Translations under genes and position numbers: made by a program
In this document: positions 4,313 through 5,121 of the stretch, in pieces
Layout of the letters: the number at the start of each line of letters is the position of its first letter
Numbering within the stretch: position 1 is the stretch's first letter
Notes under the pieces: generated by a model
Database searches by the model: none
Seen by the model: the letters and a program-made list of their open reading frames with translations, nothing else
What the model was told of the DNA's origin: nothing
DNA from: Candidatus Gastranaerophilales bacterium
GTDB taxonomy: Bacteria; Cyanobacteriota; Vampirovibrionia; Gastranaerophilales; Gastranaerophilaceae
Length of the DNA stretch: 5,121 nt
NCBI GenBank assembly: GCA_900772035.1
Contig: CAAGQE010000040.1
Location: 1-5,121 of the forward strand
Direction of reading: 5' to 3'

Positions 4313-5121
4313 ATGAAAATGAAAGCAGTCAGGTTTTACGCCCCCGGAGATATCAGATACGAAGAAACAGAAATCAAGCCTCCAAAAGCAGGTGAGGTCA
4401 GAGTTAAAATTGAGGCTGCATTGACTTGCGGTACTGATTTAAAGACTTTTCGCCGCGGTCATCCCGTGTTGATAAAAACTATTCCGTCGGGCTTCGGTCA
4501 CGAATTTGCAGGAGTTATTGAATCGGTCGGTAAGGATGTCAAAGATTTTAAAGTCGGAGACAGAGTAGTTGCGGCAAATTCAGCCCCTTGCGGAAAGTGC
4601 TTTTTCTGTAAACGCGGTGATTATAACCTTTGTGAAAAATTAGAATTTTTAAACGGCGCTTATGCCGAATATATCAACGTTCCCGAACGAATTGTTCAAA
4701 AAAATATGATAAAACTCCCTGACAGTTTGAACTTTGAAAAGGCTGCTTTTTGCGAACCGTTGGCGAATGTTGTTCACGGCATTGCAAAAACCGACATTAA
4801 ACCCGGTCAAACAGTCGGTGTCTTTGGTATCGGAACAATCGGGCTTATGTTTTGCAAACTCGCTAAATTAAAGGGTGCAAAAGTTATTGCGGCAGGCAGA
4901 AACCCGATGAAAATCAGACTTGCAAAAGAGTTTGGCGACGCGGACGAAGTCATTGATTTGACCAAATATAAAAACCCCGATTTGATTTTCAAATCCTTTA
5001 CGGAAGAAGGCAAAGGCTTGGATGTTGCAATCGAATGTGTCGGACTTCCCGAAATTTGGGAAAGAATGTTCAATATCGTCAGAAAAGGCGGAACCGTAAA
5101 CCTTTTTGGCGGTTGCAAGGG
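4313..5121 (+). CDS. Second zinc-dependent medium-chain dehydrogenase, possibly NADP(H)-dependent (3'-truncated by window edge)
   Basis: An open frame of 269 complete codons that runs off the window end without a stop. Family length (about 340-350) implies that roughly 75 residues are missing. It opens MKMKAVRFYAPGDIRYEE. Catalytic-zinc ligands are C39 (TCGTD), H63-E64 (GHEF) and E148 (CEPL). The structural zinc ligands are C93, C96, C99 and C107. The Rossmann motif is VFGIGTIG (G172, G174, G177). After the second Rossmann strand the sequence is AAGRNPMK: the acidic residue of the upstream paralogue (D190) is Gly here and is followed by Arg, a pattern often linked to NADP(H). The TCGTDLKTFRRGH segment resembles the general zinc-dependent iditol/threonine-dehydrogenase-like group; the substrate is unknown. 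The ATG at 4313 follows the previous stop by 4 bp. An in-frame ATG at 4319 gives the more usual MKAV start. Neither has a clear SD, which suggests translational coupling to the upstream dehydrogenase. Confidence 0.92.
   Translation, partial: MKMKAVRFYAPGDIRYEETEIKPPKAGEVRVKIEAALTCGTDLKTFRRGHPVLIKTIPSGFGHEFAGVIESVGKDVKDFKVGDRVVAANSAPCGKCFFCKRGDYNLCEKLEFLNGAYAEYINVPERIVQKNMIKLPDSLNFEKAAFCEPLANVVHGIAKTDIKPGQTVGVFGIGTIGLMFCKLAKLKGAKVIAAGRNPMKIRLAKEFGDADEVIDLTKYKNPDLIFKSFTEEGKGLDVAIECVGLPEIWERMFNIVRKGGTVNLFGGCK

Noticed and set aside
4807..5118. A 103-codon minus-strand frame opposite the second dehydrogenase
   Set aside because: The plus-strand frame encodes an intact zinc-dehydrogenase Rossmann domain; the reverse frame is a shadow without an SD or family features.

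Overview
The window comes from an AT-rich bacterial chromosome. All genes lie on the plus strand and are tightly packed: one 106-bp gap, one 40-bp gap, and otherwise junctions of 5 bp or less. There are no mobile elements, RNA genes or CRISPR arrays. The lineage cannot be fixed from one window. The codon choice, the style of the RlmN/RimM/TrmD proteins and an unusual Zn-ribbon/Tyr-Arg-rich protein remind me of the non-photosynthetic, gut-associated relatives of Cyanobacteria (Gastranaerophilales/Vampirovibrionia). That is a low-confidence inference, and a low-GC Firmicute or another gut lineage is not excluded.

Layout. (1) 1-933 is the 3' part of rlmN, the radical-SAM methyltransferase for A2503 of 23S rRNA and A37 of tRNAs; its start lies before the window. 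(2) 934-1039 is a promoter-like gap with a perfect 9-bp inverted repeat overlapping the putative -35 box. (3) 1040-2014 encodes a 324-residue protein of no family I can name: a four-Cys zinc ribbon, a long disordered Tyr/Arg/Asn/Gly tract built on GDRPQR(N)Y units, and a C-terminal pair of homologous helical modules. (4) 2020-2532 is rimM (30S maturation factor). (5) 2529-3257 is trmD (tRNA m1G37 methyltransferase), starting at a GTG that overlaps the rimM stop. (6) 3258-3297 is a short gap with a possible extended -10 promoter. (7) 3298-4308 and 4313-5121 (cut by the window end) are two adjacent zinc-dependent medium-chain dehydrogenases that differ in the cofactor-discriminating position.

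How the genes fit together. The first four genes form an RNA-modification and ribosome-maturation group: rlmN, the putative RNA-binding Zn-ribbon/RG-type protein, rimM and trmD. The unknown gene sits only 5 bp upstream of rimM, so it is probably co-transcribed and translationally coupled with it. The usual operon partners rpsP and rplS are absent from the positions next to rimM-trmD. The dehydrogenase pair looks like a separate metabolic unit acting on an unidentified alcohol, polyol or sugar derivative.

The best candidate for something undescribed is the 1040-2014 protein. It combines a nucleic-acid-type zinc finger, a FUS/RGG-like low-complexity tract and a duplicated globular domain, inside a ribosome-biogenesis gene cluster.
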